Assembly: GCF_003265705.1 (NCBI RefSeq)
Contig: NW_020312903.1
Coordinates: 22,942,194 to 23,006,193, forward strand
Direction: 5' to 3'
Length of the DNA stretch: 64,000 nucleotides
Source: Callorhinus ursinus
Lineage: Eukaryota; Chordata; Mammalia; Carnivora; Otariidae
The notes beneath the pieces were generated by a model. That model was not told the DNA's origin. It worked only from the letters and a program-made list of their open reading frames with translations, and ran no database searches. The position numbers were made by a program, and so were the translations under genes. Positions within the stretch are counted from its first letter, which is position 1; each line of letters starts with the position of its first letter. Shown piece after piece: positions 36,150 through 48,884 of the stretch.

Positions 36150-36540
36150 GAGGTCATTCAAATGCTTCAGGCCATTGTCAGAATTTTGGACTTTACCCCA
36201 AGAAATATAAAAGCTAGTGGAGAATTTGAAGCAAAGGAGTAAGATAAACAGGATTTTATATGTGTGTGTATATACATATTATATATACATGCACACACAT
36301 GTAAATATATATTAATATATACACACATATGTACTTTTACATACATAGACATGCATATTACAGATCATATATATTCACCTATTTGTTTGTTTTAAGATTA
36401 CTCTCTAGCCAAGGAGATCAAAAGTAAAGGCAGAAAAACAGCCAGAGAGACCACAGTTAAGAGACAATAGTAATTTAGACTAGGACGGAAAATGTGGGAG
36501 TTGCGAAAAGAAACTAATTCAAGAAATATTTGGAAACAGA
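36150..36540 (+). repeat. Ancient repeat, family B, copy 2, with AT/GT microsatellite
   Basis: GAATTTTGGACTTTACCCCA and GGAGTAAGATAAACAGGATT match the family. A TATATAC/ACACAT-rich microsatellite splits it at about 36256-36370. Confidence 0.4.
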
Positions 36541-37349
36541 GTCACAGAATCTCCTAGTTCACCAAACATGGCGCATGAGAAGAAACCAGATGTAAAGGAT
36601 GACGTCACCTGGCATGATTAATTGAGGGGTTGGTGATGTCACCTACTGAGATAGGAAACCCTGGAGAAAGAGCAGGTTTGAATGGATTTGAAGTCTGTGG
36701 AGAACTCTTTTGTTCCTTTATTTACAGAGATCCAGCGATTTAAAAGCTGATAGGAAGGATACCACAGAGAAGTAGTTACCGAAGATACAGACATAAGAGG
36801 CTGCTCAAAATAGACCAGTTCTTGACCAGTAGGAGAGCCTTCTCTCAAGAAGCTAACAACTCAGAAGGCCAGAGAAATTAAGTACATGTAATGAGGATAA
36901 TGTTGCAAGTATAATTAACATGTTTTTCTCTTTTGCAATTTCATGCATACGACCTTCTCCGAAGTTAGAATGAGGCATGCATCTGCCTTGGGGATTCCAA
37001 CTAGTTCATCCAGGAAACAAAGAGGAGAAAAGGAAAATATAATATTCAGCTTCAAACATACAAAAATGGGATTTTTTTTTTTTTTGTCTTCAGAAAGGCA
37101 ATAAATTTAAAAGCCAGGCTTTTCCAAGAAGGAAGGAGACTTTCTAGACTATTCATTCCCCCTCTTATATATTAAGAGGCAAGACTGAGGGACTGGATCT
37201 TGGAGTTTTACACGCTCCCAGTGAGGTAAGAGGACAAAGGAGTTAAAGCTCATCACCCACAGCCAGAAGGAATGTGGAAGGAAAAGAATCAGTTGTAGGA
37301 AATGCTGATTTGTAGGCTCCACAAACGGCATGTTGAAGGTAGAAGCGAT

Positions 37350-37830
37350 TATGGAAAAGCAAAGGGAAGACCGGAGTTCAGCTCTCCTGGGCAGCCCTCA
37401 GATGCCACTTGACAGATGTGACCACGTGCCTCCCCGGGAATGCTGTGGAAGGCGGACGAGAGTCTGACTTCAGAGTTAGCAAGAGGGCTGCTCTCTTAAC
37501 AAAGAAGCACCTCGGTAGCAGAAGTCTGCAAATTGGACTTTGTGGCCTGGGATTCATAGGCAGACTTCAGGGGGTCCCCTAAAGCCACTGAAAGCTGAAG
37601 TTGGAATCATCAGGGAAAATAACCAGAACAACAAAGCGAAAGTTACAGCAGTTACCATCAGCAGTTGCAAATATCAGCAGGACACTAGGGGTAAGTCCCT
37701 GTGCACAGCGGGAGTGGCCGGCCGCAGGAGAAGCCCAGACCAGCCACTCTCTGCCCAGACCGGCGCTCCTCCAGAGAACACTGCACGGACCTAAGAGCCA
37801 GTCTCCCAAAGACAGACAAGAACACACCTA
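37350..37830. other. GC-richer block with exon-like features
   Basis: The block holds CpG-bearing stretches such as GTGGCCGGCCGCAGGAG. On plus it has a possible donor, CACTAGG/GGTAAGTC, near 37690. Short frames on both strands show no recognised protein. It could be a distal regulatory element or a noncoding exon, but I cannot decide from sequence alone. Confidence 0.25.
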
Positions 37831-38009
37831 AATGCCAGTGGGGGAAGGCACTGGCATTCTGAAGGACATTTACCTAGGTCATCCAAATAGAGCAGTGGAT
37901 GGTGGTCATAAGGTCAGCTACCGAAAAGAAAATAACCTAATTGTCCGTTGCACATATGAGTGTAGTGTTAGTAAACAGGAGGCCCCACCACATTTATAAA
38001 AAAACAGTA

Positions 38010-38194
38010 GGGGCACCTGGGTGGCTCAGTTGGTTAAGTGTCTCTGCCTTGGGCTCAGGTCATGATCCCGGGGTCCTGGGATCGAGCCCCCTATCGGGCT
38101 CCCTGATCATCGGGGCACCTCCTTCTCCCTCTCCTATTGCCCCTGCTCTTTGCTCTCTCAAATAAATAATTAAAATCTTAAAAAAAAAAAAACC
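38010..38194 (+). mobile_element. SINEC, full length
   Basis: Starts GGGGCACCTGGGTGGCTCAG, passes through CT-rich sequence and ends AATAATTAAAATCTTAAAA with a pure A tail. The A tail is still 12 nt or so, which suggests limited age. Confidence 0.95.
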
Positions 38195-39732
38195 CACAAT
38201 AGGATTACATCAACAATGAGAGATGCTCCTTAAGGTGTGAAGCTAAAAAGCTCTAACATCCTAGAAGAGAGAACAGAGGCAATGCCGGGGACAAGTGCAT
38301 TTGCTACATGTTGTGAAAGACCGGAAGGGAGAAAGTAAGCAAGAAGTAAGGAGAGAGGGGCTGCAGCTCAGTATGATTTCAACAGACTCGTAACATTTCT
38401 GCAAGTGTAGTAATTGGCTTTCATGAGCCAATAGGAGCTGGCCCCAGCATACCATCAGCTCCCCTGGTAATACCATCGCACTACGACCCGGTGAAGAGCC
38501 GTGATACGGCATTGTCTATGCCAAACTCTCATTCGAGTGGACCCAAAAACTGGTGAGTTTTTACCTGCCCTTCTACCTGATTAACACACCTTGTGATCAT
38601 CAAAAAAACATTACATTAACAAGACAAATACTAGGTTGAATGAAATCACATAAATTTCATTCTACTAACCAGCCTTTCTATTTTCTTTTTATTTAAGCTA
38701 GCTTATATACAGGAAATTGATTTCCCTTTAGCCTGAGTTTATATTGTATAAGGTAATTTTTCTTCCATTGCTCTACGAATTTCCCATTAACAAGACACTC
38801 GCAATGATGGAAAAGCCCTCTGCTGGCTCGCTTTTGAAAGCCAGTGTGCACGCTTTCAGGCTTTAGAGCATTCCTTTCCCCTGCTTTGCCAAGCTGAGCT
38901 AAACTGCAAATTCTGCCTTAAAAATGTCATTAAGATAAGAATGGCCTAACTGTTTCTAGGAGATTTCATTGTTAAAACATGAGACTTGTCAGCTTATAAA
39001 TCAAATCATACTGCATTATTCCAAGATTAGTTATAATAGCCTAAAGAAACTTTTATAAACATCAAACTCCTTCTTAAAAATTATATTCTGAGATAAAGAA
39101 AGGGGGGGTAAGTGTCTACTTGCCGGGTACATTAAATGGAATTACATTATAAAGAAAAATGAGGTCTTTGTAACACATTTTCTAAATAGCAGGGTTAAGT
39201 CAGATGCTTTTGAGAAGGAATTTGAACAGGGAAACTAATTTTAAAGGCCTTATTATATCACTGTTATTTTAGTCTGACTCGCATAGTTCTATGCCTTGTT
39301 GCTTGTACTTTACTAGTGTAGAGGATTTTTTTCCTCGCTTCTAATAGGAAAACAAACAATAGTTTATTATTCATTTAAATAACTTCTAAGATAAAAAGAA
39401 CCTGAGCAAAATAAATCAGTATTATTTTTTATCATCAGAAAAAATAAATGCGAATACTATATTAAAATATAATTGTAGAGTCCTCTCTGGTATAACATTA
39501 TGTAAGGGAAAACTGTTTTTACTTAGACAACAAATATTTATCATAACAGTGGTGTTGCGTTATTCTTCCTAGAATTCAAAATTTGTCATAGTTCAAAAGA
39601 TCTAGAATGTAACACTCTGATTATGTTTCCAGTCAAGGTAATTAAAAAAGGGTGTTTTCATTTTTCCTATATGAATCAGTTTTAAGTTACTCCTGATGAC
39701 TTAAGGTGACTCTGTTGGGTGACTTACATTCC

Positions 39733-39938
39733 TTTTTTATTTAATTTAATTTATTTATTTATTTGAGAGAGAGAGAGCATGAGCAAGGGGGAGGGCCAGA
39801 AAGAGAGGGAGAAGTAGGCTTCCCGCGGAACAGGGAGCCCAATGTGGAATTCGATCCCAGGACCGGATCCCGGGACCCTGGGATCTTGACTTGAGCTGAA
39901 GTCAGACGCTCAACCAACTGAGCCACGCAGGAGTCCCA
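39733..39938 (-). mobile_element. SINEC, minus strand, with imperfect TSD
   Basis: AT-rich tail at the low end, then GAGAGAGAGAGCATGAGC, then CAACTGAGCCACGCAGGAG. Flanks GGTGACTTACATTCC and GGTGATTTAAATTTC (39718, 39939) match at 12 of 15. Confidence 0.9.
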
Positions 39939-40273
39939 GGTGATTTAAATTTCTAATAAGAAGGTCTTGCTTGATTGTTGGGTGGATGGTAGTTACTGGA
40001 ATCACTTAAGTTTCTGCAGTTGCAAGTATCAGAAACTAACTGGCCAACTTAAGCAAAAGGGGAATTATCAGAAGGTTATTAGAGATCTCACAGAACTAAT
40101 AGGAAGATTAAAGAATCATGCTTGGATTTTGCAATGTGTACATATATCAAATCATTGTTTTACTCCTTAACCTTATATAATGTTATAAGTCACTTATTGC
40201 TCAAAAATAAAGCTGGGGGCGGAGGAATCATGCTTAGTAAAATGAATATTAGTTTATCACTTAAGATAAATGA

Positions 40274-40707
40274 GGAATTCTTAATCTCAGAAAACAAACT
40301 GAGGGTTGCTGGAGTGGTGGGGGGTGGGAAGCATGGTGTGGCGGGTGATAGACATTGGGGAGGGTGTGTGCTATGGTGAGTGCTGTGAATTGTGTAAGAC
40401 TGTTGAATCACAGACCTGTACCTATGAAACAAATAATACATTATATGTTAAAAAAAAAAAAAAGAAGAAGATAGTAGGAAGGGAAGAATGAAGGGGGGTA
40501 AATTGGAGGGGGAGACGAACCATGAGAGACTATGGACTCTGAGAAACAAACTGAGGGTTCTGAACGGGAGAGGGGTCGGGGGATGGGTTAGCCTGGTGAT
40601 GGGTATTAAAGAGGGCACGTACTGAATGGAGCAAACAATGAATCATGGAACACTATATCAAAAACTAATGATGTAATATATGGTGATTAACATAACATAA
40701 TAAAAAA
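40274..40707 (+). mobile_element. L1 3' tail with dimeric structure and 11-bp TSD
   Basis: Two related modules each begin near AAACAAACTGAGGGTT (about 40292 and 40542). The first ends in an internal poly-A at 40449-40462 and the second in a terminal A-rich tail. AAGATAAATGA flanks the element at 40263-40273 and 40708-40718. Confidence 0.85.
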
Positions 40708-40919
40708 AAGATAAATGAACTCCAACTGTTTGTGTTTCCTTACAAAAACTCTGCTTAAGATCTGAGGTCCCTCAAGTGACAGATTGGGTCATATGTTTAA
40801 CCCTTGGTTATACAGAAAGAATTTCATGGGACACCTCAACTTCCATTACTAGTTTTCCAAGATTCCATACAGTTGGAGGGATGTAATTCCCAAAAGAAAA
40901 TTAGTGTCACGAGAAAGAG

Positions 40920-40975
40920 GGAATGGATGCCAGATGGCTAAAAAAATAAAAATAAAAATAAATAAAACAACAAAG
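40920..40975 (+). repeat. A-rich low-complexity tract
   Basis: Imperfect AAAAAT units. Confidence 0.7.
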
Positions 40976-42377
40976 CTTTACTACACTGCTGATTCAATTT
41001 TGTCTGTGCCATAAAACTTCATCAATACAAGAGAAAGACAGCTACTTCTCTGGGTCTCAATTTCTTTTTTTGTAAAATGAGAAGAATGCATTAGAAGACT
41101 TCAAACTTCCTGCATTTCACATTTATGATGACTAATTGGGCAGACATTGCAGCTACCTTGGAAATGCTTCCATCTAGACGAAGGGATCTTTCCTGACCCT
41201 TGTGGTTCTCAGACCTCACCATCCCTCCCTCTTGGATCTATTTAAGCCAGAAGACATCTGTAGCTTTTCTGGCTCTTGCACATGCCATAACAAGCCTCCA
41301 GAACTCAGTGGATCTCACTTGGAAAACTTGAAAATAAAACATATTTTACTCCAGCACATATGAAGATAAGTTACATTGTCTGAAATACAACATTTGCTTC
41401 ACTAAAGAGTAGATGTTCAGGGTAAAACATCCCAAAGTTAAGAGTAAGGTTCTTTAAATTATTTTCTATTCAAAATGAAGTTCTAAAGTTTCTCTCACGA
41501 AAATAAGACTTACCAAAGAAAAGGCTTGTTGCTCCACCTAGAGGACATTTTGTATTTTCCAGATTAAGGGAATTGGAGGGTCCTTTAGAGATGTCTAATC
41601 ATCTAAATCTTGCTGTGATAATTTTACCAACAATTTTTAAAAACATTTGAAATAAATCCATACTGTGTATCAGTGAGGAAGACATCCTTTATCTCCCAGT
41701 TTCAACTGATTGTTGAAGTAATAACTTTTTTATTCATGAAATACATGGATACATATTAAGAATTTAATGTGCTTGCTTGCTTTTGGGAGCTTCATGGCTT
41801 AAAAAAAATTAGTATGATTCCTAACAACCACTTACTAGTTTTTTAATAATTTTCATCAGTTATCAGAAGCTTTTCTTTTTCATTTGACAGATACTCTCCC
41901 TAATTTAAAGTAATACACTAGACAAAAATATACCTTTTCCACTTAGAATTACACAGCATTGTCTCTCCAAAAGACCTGCCTGTTAAGAGAACATGCCATT
42001 TTTATGTTTAGTAACAAGAGTTTCAGTTGGTAATGCCTCACAAATATCTTCCTTTTTATGTGAAACTTCCTTTTTATGGGAAATCCAGGACCTTATTTTA
42101 GTGAAAGCAAGGTTTCCAGAGTGGATATTCACTTTTAAAAGGAGCACACCCATAGCATCTATTTTCCCATAAGACTCTGTGAGAAAGTAAGGTCATATGG
42201 TGAAGCAAAGAAGAACGGACCAGGAATAAGAATCTGGGAGAGAATTCTGGGGTGGAGGAGCGGAGAGAGACTGGCTTATCTTGGACTGCGGCCATCTCAG
42301 TCAGGACAGTGTAGCCAACCATAGCCTGACAAGCAGAGCAGAGCCCTCACGTTACTGAACCAATTGTGTTGGAGGTT

Positions 42378-42432
42378 AAAAACAAAACAAGCAAAACAAA
42401 ACAAAACAAAACAAACAACAACAACAAAAAAA
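42378..42432 (+). repeat. (AAAAC)n / (AAC)n tract
   Basis: CAAAACAAAACAAAACAAAA followed by CAACAACAAC and an A run. Confidence 0.9.
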
Positions 42433-42869
42433 ACTGTACACCAAGTTCTGTGAGAACAGAAACAATCACCAAGAAAATTTTGCTCTGGGGTCTGACTTGC
42501 CATACTGGTCTCATCAAAAAGTTTACCATATGTCCTGAGGGTATCCACGAGAGATAAAATAATGTATCAGAACTTCCAAGATACATAGGCCAGGTAAGTA
42601 GATTTTTTCCATAGAAGGAAAGAGCAGGGATGGTGGAGAATTAGTCTTGATACTTTGTTCACAATTTGCTACATATTCTTGAGAATAAATGGTGGTCCTT
42701 CTAAGTCATGGGTAATGTAATAATTTCCACACAGAGATGGGTTTCTCGAAAGCAAATCTGGATGAAATTTCCTTTTAGAATTCCTTCATTGAAATGTAGA
42801 CCTTGTTTAAGTGGACCATAATATTTAAAGTTCCTATACGTGGTCTCTATGCCCTCTCTTGCCATGCAG

Positions 42870-42970
42870 AGTTGAGGATAACTTGCTCATTGTCACAGAG
42901 CCAGTGAGTAGCAGAACTGGGACCAGAACTCATTCACACTGGCTGACCCAGACCCATCACTCTTTCTATT
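42870..42970 (+). repeat. MIR-like fragment
   Basis: GAGGATAACTTGCTCATTGT, then CACAGAGCCAGTGAGTAGCA and GGGACCAGAACTC match the MIR core and tail. Confidence 0.65.
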
Positions 42971-43249
42971 AAAATGTAATCATTTAAAACTACTTTAACA
43001 CCAAAGCCTTTATGGAACCAGTTGTCTAAATAAAGTCTTAATATCCTTTCTGGGGAAGAGAGTAACTGTTTGGATATGGCATTCTTATTTTGAAGAAGAA
43101 ACAACAAACCAAACAAAACTTTATAAATTGTTACAATATTCGGTTCTTTAGAGTAGCCTTGAATATGTTAAGAAACACATTAAATGGTTTTTAAAAATTC
43201 ACTTAGTTCTTCCCTGCCTTGTTTCAAATAGTATCTGGGCAATATCCAA

Positions 43250-43500
43250 TCATGTTAAAGTCACATTGTAAAACATACTTAAGGGGTGTCTTCAGAGCCA
43301 GCATGGACCTATTCTCGAGGGTAGAGATAGAGGCCTCGGGCCCGCAGATGGAACCACCCAGAGTCCTGCCAGCCCACTGTCCCATGCTCACAGAAAGCCA
43401 GCCGCATCTGAGAACCAGCCCTGCCGGAGCTGGACAGATGGGCTTCTTTGCTGCAACCTTACCAAGGCTCCTCCGCACCAGCCTGGGAAAAGTATGAACT
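43250..43500. other. GC-richer single-copy-looking block
   Basis: About 250 bp with several CpGs (CTCGGGCCCGCAG, GCCGCATC, GCCGGAGC) inside AT-rich flanks. Open on both strands with no recognised motif. It may be a conserved element, but there is no evidence here for transcription. Confidence 0.25.
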
Positions 43501-44004
43501 ACAAAGTAAAGGAAGAACTATTTTTAAAAAGGAACCACTAAGAATACTAGCACTAAACAAAACTCGGATTAATTCTCAAGCTCAGCTATAAGCGTTCACT
43601 TTGCCCATGGTTTTGGCAACTTTAACCCATGAATAGATTCTTCCCAAAAGAAAAAGTAGACATCAGCTTTAATTATTTTTTATGCTTCTCTGTTTCTTTT
43701 TTTCTTCTAAGCATTAAATTATTTAAAAATTGTCCTCACTGAAGTGTGTATTTTACTGGACTGGGGAGGTTCTTTTGTGGGTCATTTAAGATGCAGGGCA
43801 CATCCTGTTCCCAAAGAGCTTGGCAAATATCAGTGCGTGCATAGGGCGGCCTGAAAAGTCACATCCAAATAAAACTGCAGTGAAGATACTTGCTATTAAT
43901 GCCATTATGTGCCAAAAATAAATCATAGAAACAACAGCATTTTATATACCCAAATTAAATATGCAGAATCTAAGATATTTCAACCTGCTATTAAAAAAAA
44001 ATGG

Positions 44005-44204
44005 GGGGACACCTGGGTGGCTCAGTCAGTTAAGCGTCTGCCTTTGGCTCAGGTCATGATCCTGGGATCCTGGGATCAAGCCCTGCATGGGGCTCCCTGT
44101 TCAGCGGGGAGCCTGCTTCTCCCTCTGCCTGCCGCTCCCCCTGCTTGTGCTCTCTCTCTCTCTCTCTCCCTCTGACAAATAAATAAATAAAATCTTTAAA
44201 ATAA
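44005..44204 (+). mobile_element. SINEC, full length
   Basis: Starts GACACCTGGGTGGCTCAGTC. It has a (CT)n stretch at about 44150-44170 and ends AAATAAATAAAATCTTTAAA. Confidence 0.95.
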
Positions 44205-44517
44205 AATGGTACCAGGGAAGCTATGGCCAGCTCTGGTAGGAGCCAAGATCAGGAGACCCTGCCAACCTATGACCCCTACTTCCAATCATCTAAGCTACAC
44301 TGGAGGTCTACTTAAACCTCAGGAAAAAGTAGAAACCAGTTTTGGGTGAGTCTTCCCATTACAACTGTTTTCGATCCCTCCTAAGACTCCTCCCATAATG
44401 CTATCTGACTTCTTAGCTTCACTTAAAATTATTTCTAAACAAAAAAGCCCACCCTAGGAGAAAGATGAGAATCCATAGGCTTGCTTTCCCTGTGGAATAA
44501 TGTAGTCCAGATGCATC

Positions 44518-44695
44518 ATAGAGTGATTCTCAAACCTGGCCTGTACATTTTAGAATTATCTTAGAGAGACCCACCCAGACCAATGAGATGCTACTATCTA
44601 GGTATGGGACCCAGACATTAGTACTTTGTTTTTAAGCTCCCCCAAGTGATTCTAATACAGCTTGTGGATGGAGACACCCTGGCCAATGTTCTATG
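44518..44695 (+). repeat. MER5A-like DNA transposon fragment
   Basis: AGAGTGATTCTCAAACCTGG, then CAAGTGATTCTAATACAGCT, with MER5A order. Confidence 0.65.
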
Positions 44696-45009
44696 ACATG
44701 ACTTTTGGGATCAATCCCTTTTGGTCTTCCAGATAAACATATTCCAGTTTCAGAAGCTGCCTAGAAATTTTCTTCTTCCAAGAAATGAATTAACGCTAAA
44801 TGATTTTTGCTAAAGGAGACAGGAGAGGTTAAAGAAAAAAGAAAAGCAGAAGAAAGCCAGTTGCATTCTTATGAGACTTAACCAATTTCCCAGCTGCTGG
44901 GTCTTATTTGGTCAATTGGTCAAAGATTGGATTTTCTTTGTTTTACTAAGAAGCATGCTTCAAAGAAAATAAACATTAAGTTAAAGACAGTGTTGGGTAA
45001 AAAGATTAT

Positions 45010-45130
45010 TCAACTGGGATTCACAAAATCTGGCTCATGTTTAGCAGTTAATAGTTGTGGGACGTGGGACTTTGAACTTACCACTCTATCTCTCATTTTC
45101 CCATCAGAAAAAATGGAATGATATACCGTA
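45010..45130 (+). repeat. MIR-like fragment
   Basis: ATAGTTGTGGGACGTGGGAC and TCTCATTTTCCCATCAGAAA. Confidence 0.5.
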
Positions 45131-47229
45131 CTTCCTTCTTCCAAACTCTCTATTAATCTGAGTATCTAACTGTGATCCATTCATCAAAATAACTTAAAGG
45201 ATGCCACAAGTGGTGGGGTAGACCTTTTCCTTACAGACTCACATAAAGACATTAGATTAGAGAGATCCAATTATAAAATCCTTAGAAGATTAAAAACATA
45301 AAATAATCAAAGCAGTGCTGTGGGAAAGCTTTACTCAAACCAAAATACTGAAAGGTCTGTGGAGGATCGATTGTTTATGATCCTGTTCTCTAGAGACTGA
45401 AATTCTTTGGATACACCAGATGGTTTTATTTATATAGCAAAAGTTCAGCTCTAGTGAGGTGCTGCTTGCAAATTCGCACACAAATGAAAGAACCCATATT
45501 TATGGAAGCGTACATAGTCTTACTCATGGGGGATTTTCCATTGTTTCTTATGGACCTTTAAACAAATGTTACATTTACAAAGTTAAGGAGGCAGCCCACC
45601 ACACTGAAAAGGAAGAGCAACCTCCCGATATGATATAACGAAGTAAGCCAGAGCCTCAAATTTAACACAGGGAAGTTGCAGACTTGTGTGGATCTCCTCT
45701 ACACAAATGCACGACAAACCTCATTTAATTTACTCTTTGATGTTCATATACAATCCTATCTCCTCAAATAGCATTCTTGAAAATGAAAAAGAAAACTCAA
45801 CCCTCTCCCCATCTGAATATTTCAAGATGCATCCTGTGTCAGCTCCTGGCACTGAGTCAGCCTTGTCAGCCCAATTTAGAGCATATGGCGGTGATCCAAC
45901 TCATTGTGGCTGTTTGTGGTCCTCAGATCAGGTTTCAAAAAAGAAGGGGCAGCAATCCGGTGACCTTCTCAAGATAGTAGAGAACAACTCTCGTCATGAC
46001 TGACACCTGATTTTTCTGCTAACATTAGCTCCTAATCAAAGATGGTGCCAAGATTGCATCAGACACCAGCCCACAAACCTTTCCATCCTCCTGCAAGAGG
46101 TGTGGAGCATCCTGTCACCCGCTGAGTTTCAGCTTTAGAATGCCTTTCCCTTTCAGATCCAAGGAAGCTTGGTTTTATTGACATTTGAGATCAAGCTCAC
46201 GGTCTGTCTTAATTGAGCTTTCCTGTTATTTATAGTGCTTGCCTATTTACTATTCATTGTCTTTATACCTAGTGCGGTTCAATGTGATTCATAACGATGA
46301 CATGGTTATAAAGCTCTCAGATTAACAGTCCTAGACATCCATTTCATAATCAAGAAACCTCACTCTCTTGGGATCTTTTTCCTGTGCATCTCTCATCCTG
46401 TCATCTTTGCTTAAAAACCATGTGACCAGTACTCTTTCTGGGCTCCGAGTCATCCTTCCTCTCTACTTCTGCTGGATCTTCAAGACTGGCTCAGCCAGAG
46501 TCACAGACTGGGATCCAGCAAGATCTACAGAAGTACACTTGACCTTCCAGGCCAGGCCCCCATTATTTCTTACCTGACCAAATACCAAGTTAATCAGTGT
46601 GAAAAAATGATCTTGACCCTTGCCTCAGTATCCTTTACATCAAGAAGCTGCCTTTCACCTTACAGGGCTTTTAGGGAATGTTCGTTCTTTGTTTGTCCCC
46701 TGAATTTTACACAAAGGTCTGGTGTGGAGGCCTGAAGATTTTCACAGCTCTGGAAGCATTCAAAGTAACTATTGGCTTTACTTCAGTTCTGAGTGTACGC
46801 ATAATATATGATTTGAATCAGTAGAGTTCCAAGTTTTCTATACAGAATTTTACCTTCTTTCTATCTCCCCAATCTTTGAAGCTAGATGAAATGAGAAAAG
46901 AGGATGGAATTATTTCATCCTGCCTGTTTGTTTCCATGAGGGTTCTAACCAAAAGGAAAAGATGAGTCATTCAGCATCATTCCCTATTTGGTTGTTTGGA
47001 CTCTGGGCCACTTTAGCCAAGAGAGGGCAGCACTCCATGGGTTTTGAATTCACAGGAAACAAAACTTCAGATTTTAACTGAACTCTACCTTCAGCGAGGC
47101 ACTGCACATGGTGTTGTGTGGAATACAGAGCTGAATAAGGCATGCAAGAATTTAAATATGCAGGAATCACGAAAGAGGAAAGCACCGGGGCAGTGAACAT
47201 AGTTATGAGTTGGGAAGTGGTGAAGGATA

Positions 47230-47480
47230 AATCTGGAAAATAAAGAATGAGTTTAGATTGTGAGGGTCCCTTCAATATTAGGCGTTTAACCTTGATTTAG
47301 AACGCAATGGGGAGACACTCAAAGCTTTTCAGCAAGTGAGTAATATGATTAGAACACTGTTTGGGGAGGATACACGTGATAGGGGTGTACTGGAGAGCCT
47401 GAATAGGGTGAGACCAAGAGGCAGGGAGAAAAACAGATAGGAAAATAATACAAGGAATATCCAGGAAGGGACGAAGGTCC
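47230..47480 (+). repeat. Ancient repeat, family B, copy 3
   Basis: AACGCAATGGGGAGACACTC, then GCAAGTGAGTAATATGATTA and GAGGCAGGGAGAAAAACAG align in order with the family at 36.15 kb. Confidence 0.4.
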
Positions 47481-48109
47481 AAACCAGAGAGAGGCATGGT
47501 GGCAGGAATGGAAAGGTGAGACCTGCTGGGAGAGGAATTGCGAAGGAGGAAAAAATGTCTTCAGCAGAGTAGATATTGGGAGAAAGAAACCAAGAAAAGC
47601 CCACAGTTTTTTTACACCTGGGAGTTGGGCATACGGTAGAAAGTTTCTCCGGAGCTGGAAATACAGGAGAAAAGAACTTTCTGAAAACGTTTTTCCTTTA
47701 GGCAGAGTTAACAGTATCACGTTGCCAAAACGCAAGCAGTGCAGGGTGGAAATACAGGAATGGAATGGCCTCCAGGACTATCTTGGAAAGAAGAAATTGC
47801 CCAAAATATATACTCCAGTCTTTGTTTTATTCACCTGAATATATGGCCCACATATGAATATATGTGTTGAACGTTATGGCCTATGTTTCTATGTCCTGTT
47901 GGCTTTACATGACTCAACTTATCTGTCCCTTCATTATACTCTATATTTGTATCTTATGGTGTGGCCACCTCTGATCCTTTTGAGATAAATTGGAATAAGC
48001 ATCAATTAATTAATATGTGCATTATGTTTTTCTCCACAGACTCTAAAGGCAACCTTCTGTAGCAAGCACATATATTCTCTAAGTAAAATGCATATCACTG
48101 ACATGTACT

Positions 48110-48240
48110 GAAAGTTATGTGCAAGGCATTCAGCTAAAAGCTTTATGCACATCATTTCATTTAATCCTACGACTAGTAAAAGAACCTTATGAGGTCATTC
48201 CATTAGTATCCCATTTTACAGAGAAAGAAATTGATTCTCC
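48110..48240 (+). repeat. MIR SINE
   Basis: GTGCAAGGCATTCAGC, then ATCATTTCATTTAATCCTAC and CCCATTTTACAGAGAAAGAA. Confidence 0.75.
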
Positions 48241-48611
48241 TGGTTCTTCTCTCCATGTTCCATGTTCATTGTAGGATGCCATTTTCTCATGTTGAAGGGA
48301 CATTGGCCTCCAGAGCCAGTGTCTTCAACCAGAAAGCTCTGGTGCTTCCATGCATAGAGTACGAATTAGCAGGTTTAAGAAAAGGCCCACTACTCCATTT
48401 TTTAAAGTCCTATGTCCTTTCTATTACCTATTTTAGCAGATGACATAACTACCCACCCAGTTTCCCAAGACCAAAAAAAAAGTCACCTTAAGAGTGTAGG
48501 ACTTCAGAGTCCTACTACTTCTTCAAATCTTATATCCAGAATTTGGAGTCTGAGTAATCATAAACCACCAAGGCCTTGGATTGTACCATCCTGAATCACT
48601 GCTGTTTGCTA

Positions 48612-48658
48612 ATAGATGGATGGATGGATAGATAGGTAGACAGACACACAGACAGACA
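48612..48658 (+). repeat. GATG/GATA/GACA tetranucleotide tract
   Basis: TAGATGGATGGATGGATAGA then GACAGACACACAGACAGACA. Confidence 0.85.
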
Positions 48659-48884
48659 TGTTTGTACAGTTTGTGGTTTACACAGTCACCACACTTGAGA
48701 TTATTAATGAAGGCATCATTTACATCATGGGCATTATAGATTTGTATTTTTCTATAAAAAAATTCTCACTTTACAGTGAAATATCTATTATAACCAGTGA
48801 TGTGACTATTTTCCAATAAATAAATAAAGTACCTTGAGAAACAGTACACTTTTCAACTTTGCATAAAAGTTCCATATGGGTTAA

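Noticed and set aside
47349..47735. 128-residue minus-strand open frame, the second longest in the window
   Set aside because: It overlaps the old repeat family B, has no motif and is matched by competing frames of similar length. Read as chance.
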